Origin: Takakia lepidozioides
Lineage: Eukaryota; Streptophyta; Takakiopsida; Takakiales; Takakiaceae
Length of the DNA stretch: 64,000 nucleotides
Assembly: GCA_030704615.1 (NCBI GenBank)
Contig: CM060732.1
Span: 5,148,001-5,212,000 of the forward strand
Direction of reading: 5' to 3'
Both the position numbers and the translations under genes were made by a program. Of the stretch, positions 63,591 through 64,000 are shown one piece after another (position 1 is the stretch's first letter; the number at the start of each line of letters is the position of its first letter). Below the pieces are notes generated by a model. The model was not told the origin of the DNA. It worked only from the letters and a program-made list of their open reading frames with translations, and made no database searches.

Positions 63591-64000
63591 GCGGAAGCAA
63601 GATGCACTGCGAAGGCGACAGGCACAAGTGGGTGGAAACGCTTTATCTTTGAGTGATCTCGAGTTCGTAGCATTCTTGACTGAGGAGGGTACGATTGCAG
63701 ACTGCAGCAAACCTGACTCGAAGGCAAGTGTGTATGCCATTTTTTTATGAGGAAAAGATTCTATATTACGTTGGTGTCTCAAGACAGGCTTATCAGAGTA
63801 TGAGGCTACACTTTGCACGCAAGCCGCTACAATGCTGGTATGTGAAGGTGCAGAATGAGAACCGTCCAGCCGAGCTCTACTTGAAAGCATTCGAAACAAA
63901 TGGATCTCTGACAATGGTGCAGTTCCCAGCGGAAATGACAATGGGAAGTTGCAAAATATTTGGGAGAACCCACTGGATTGCAAACCTCTCATGAGAGAAG
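63562..64000 (+). pseudogene. Plant GIY-YIG-domain protein fragment, frameshifted, runs off the window
   Basis: The first frame gives FQAQEEYRRKQDALRRRQAQ, then GGNALSLSDLEFVAFLTEEG and ASVYAIF. A T run near 63742 has one base too many, moving to YEEKILYYVGVSRQAYQSMR, then RKPLQCWYVKVQNENRPAEL. Near 63895 another shift leads to KWISDNGAVPSGNDNGKLQN, then IWENPLDCKPLMRE. VYAIF...YYVGVSR is the GIY-YIG core layout, and the PxGN and WENP ending is typical of a plant GIY-YIG family. No introns are visible. The 3' end lies beyond the window. Confidence 0.55.

Overview
This window looks like repeat-rich nuclear DNA of a land plant. The evidence is many decayed PPR genes ending in the DYW editing domain, a Ty3/gypsy chromovirus with a plant-type initiator-Met primer site, CACTA, PIF/Harbinger and MULE-like transposase remnants, and GT-AG introns. 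The PPR style and the MULE-like family suggest a seed-free lineage (bryophyte, lycophyte or fern); that placement is inference. A 500-base run of N marks an assembly gap. Almost every coding sequence carries at least one stop or frameshift, so the window reads as heterochromatic, transposon-derived DNA, with little or no intact host gene.

Layout. 1-7.2 kb: dispersed 16-18 bp palindromes of type ACGGGAG-RY-CTCCCGT, one FCP1/NIF-like phosphatase-fold exon whose catalytic Asp is lost, a TTAA-flanked MITE-like element and two transposon-derived minus-strand reading frames. 8.7-10.25 kb: a head-to-head array of about 115-bp units, each with two palindromes of type AGTCGG-YR-CCGACT, forming a giant inverted repeat. 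10.83-17.77 kb: a complete Ty3/gypsy chromovirus on the minus strand (LTRs, TSD GTGGT, PBS, gag, protease, RT/RNase H, integrase, chromodomain) inserted into a second FCP1-like gene. 19.5-21.9 kb: CACTA transposase fragment, CACTA-type terminus and small repeats.

22.4-41.5 kb and 48.0-54.9 kb: the most unusual part. Three copies (A 22.4-30.5, B 30.52-37.41, C 48.03-54.91; B and C almost identical) hold a multi-exon gene whose predicted protein joins a ParB/sulfiredoxin-like DGNHR domain (only copy A keeps it) to a beta-class amino-methyltransferase-like domain. It is followed by an array of 22-bp palindromes (arms GGAAATGCGG and CCGCATTTCC around a YR centre), then by one or two copies of an unrecognised gene of about 205 codons. 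The palindromes also lie upstream of the gene and inside its introns. A MULE-like transposase with a SWIM zinc finger, whose catalytic core lies in inverted orientation, sits at 37.4-40.6 kb.

41.5-63 kb: fragments of one PPR-DYW family in both orientations, a PIF/Harbinger element, CACTA termini, a tRNA-like SINE, simple repeats and duplicated non-coding segments. 63.3-64 kb: adjoining intronless fragments resembling a LUC7-like U1 snRNP protein and a plant GIY-YIG protein.

Working idea: the A/B/C unit is a family of plant mobile or selfish elements pairing a ParB-like/methyltransferase gene with its own palindromic sites. All copies here are decayed, so a working source must lie elsewhere if the family is active.
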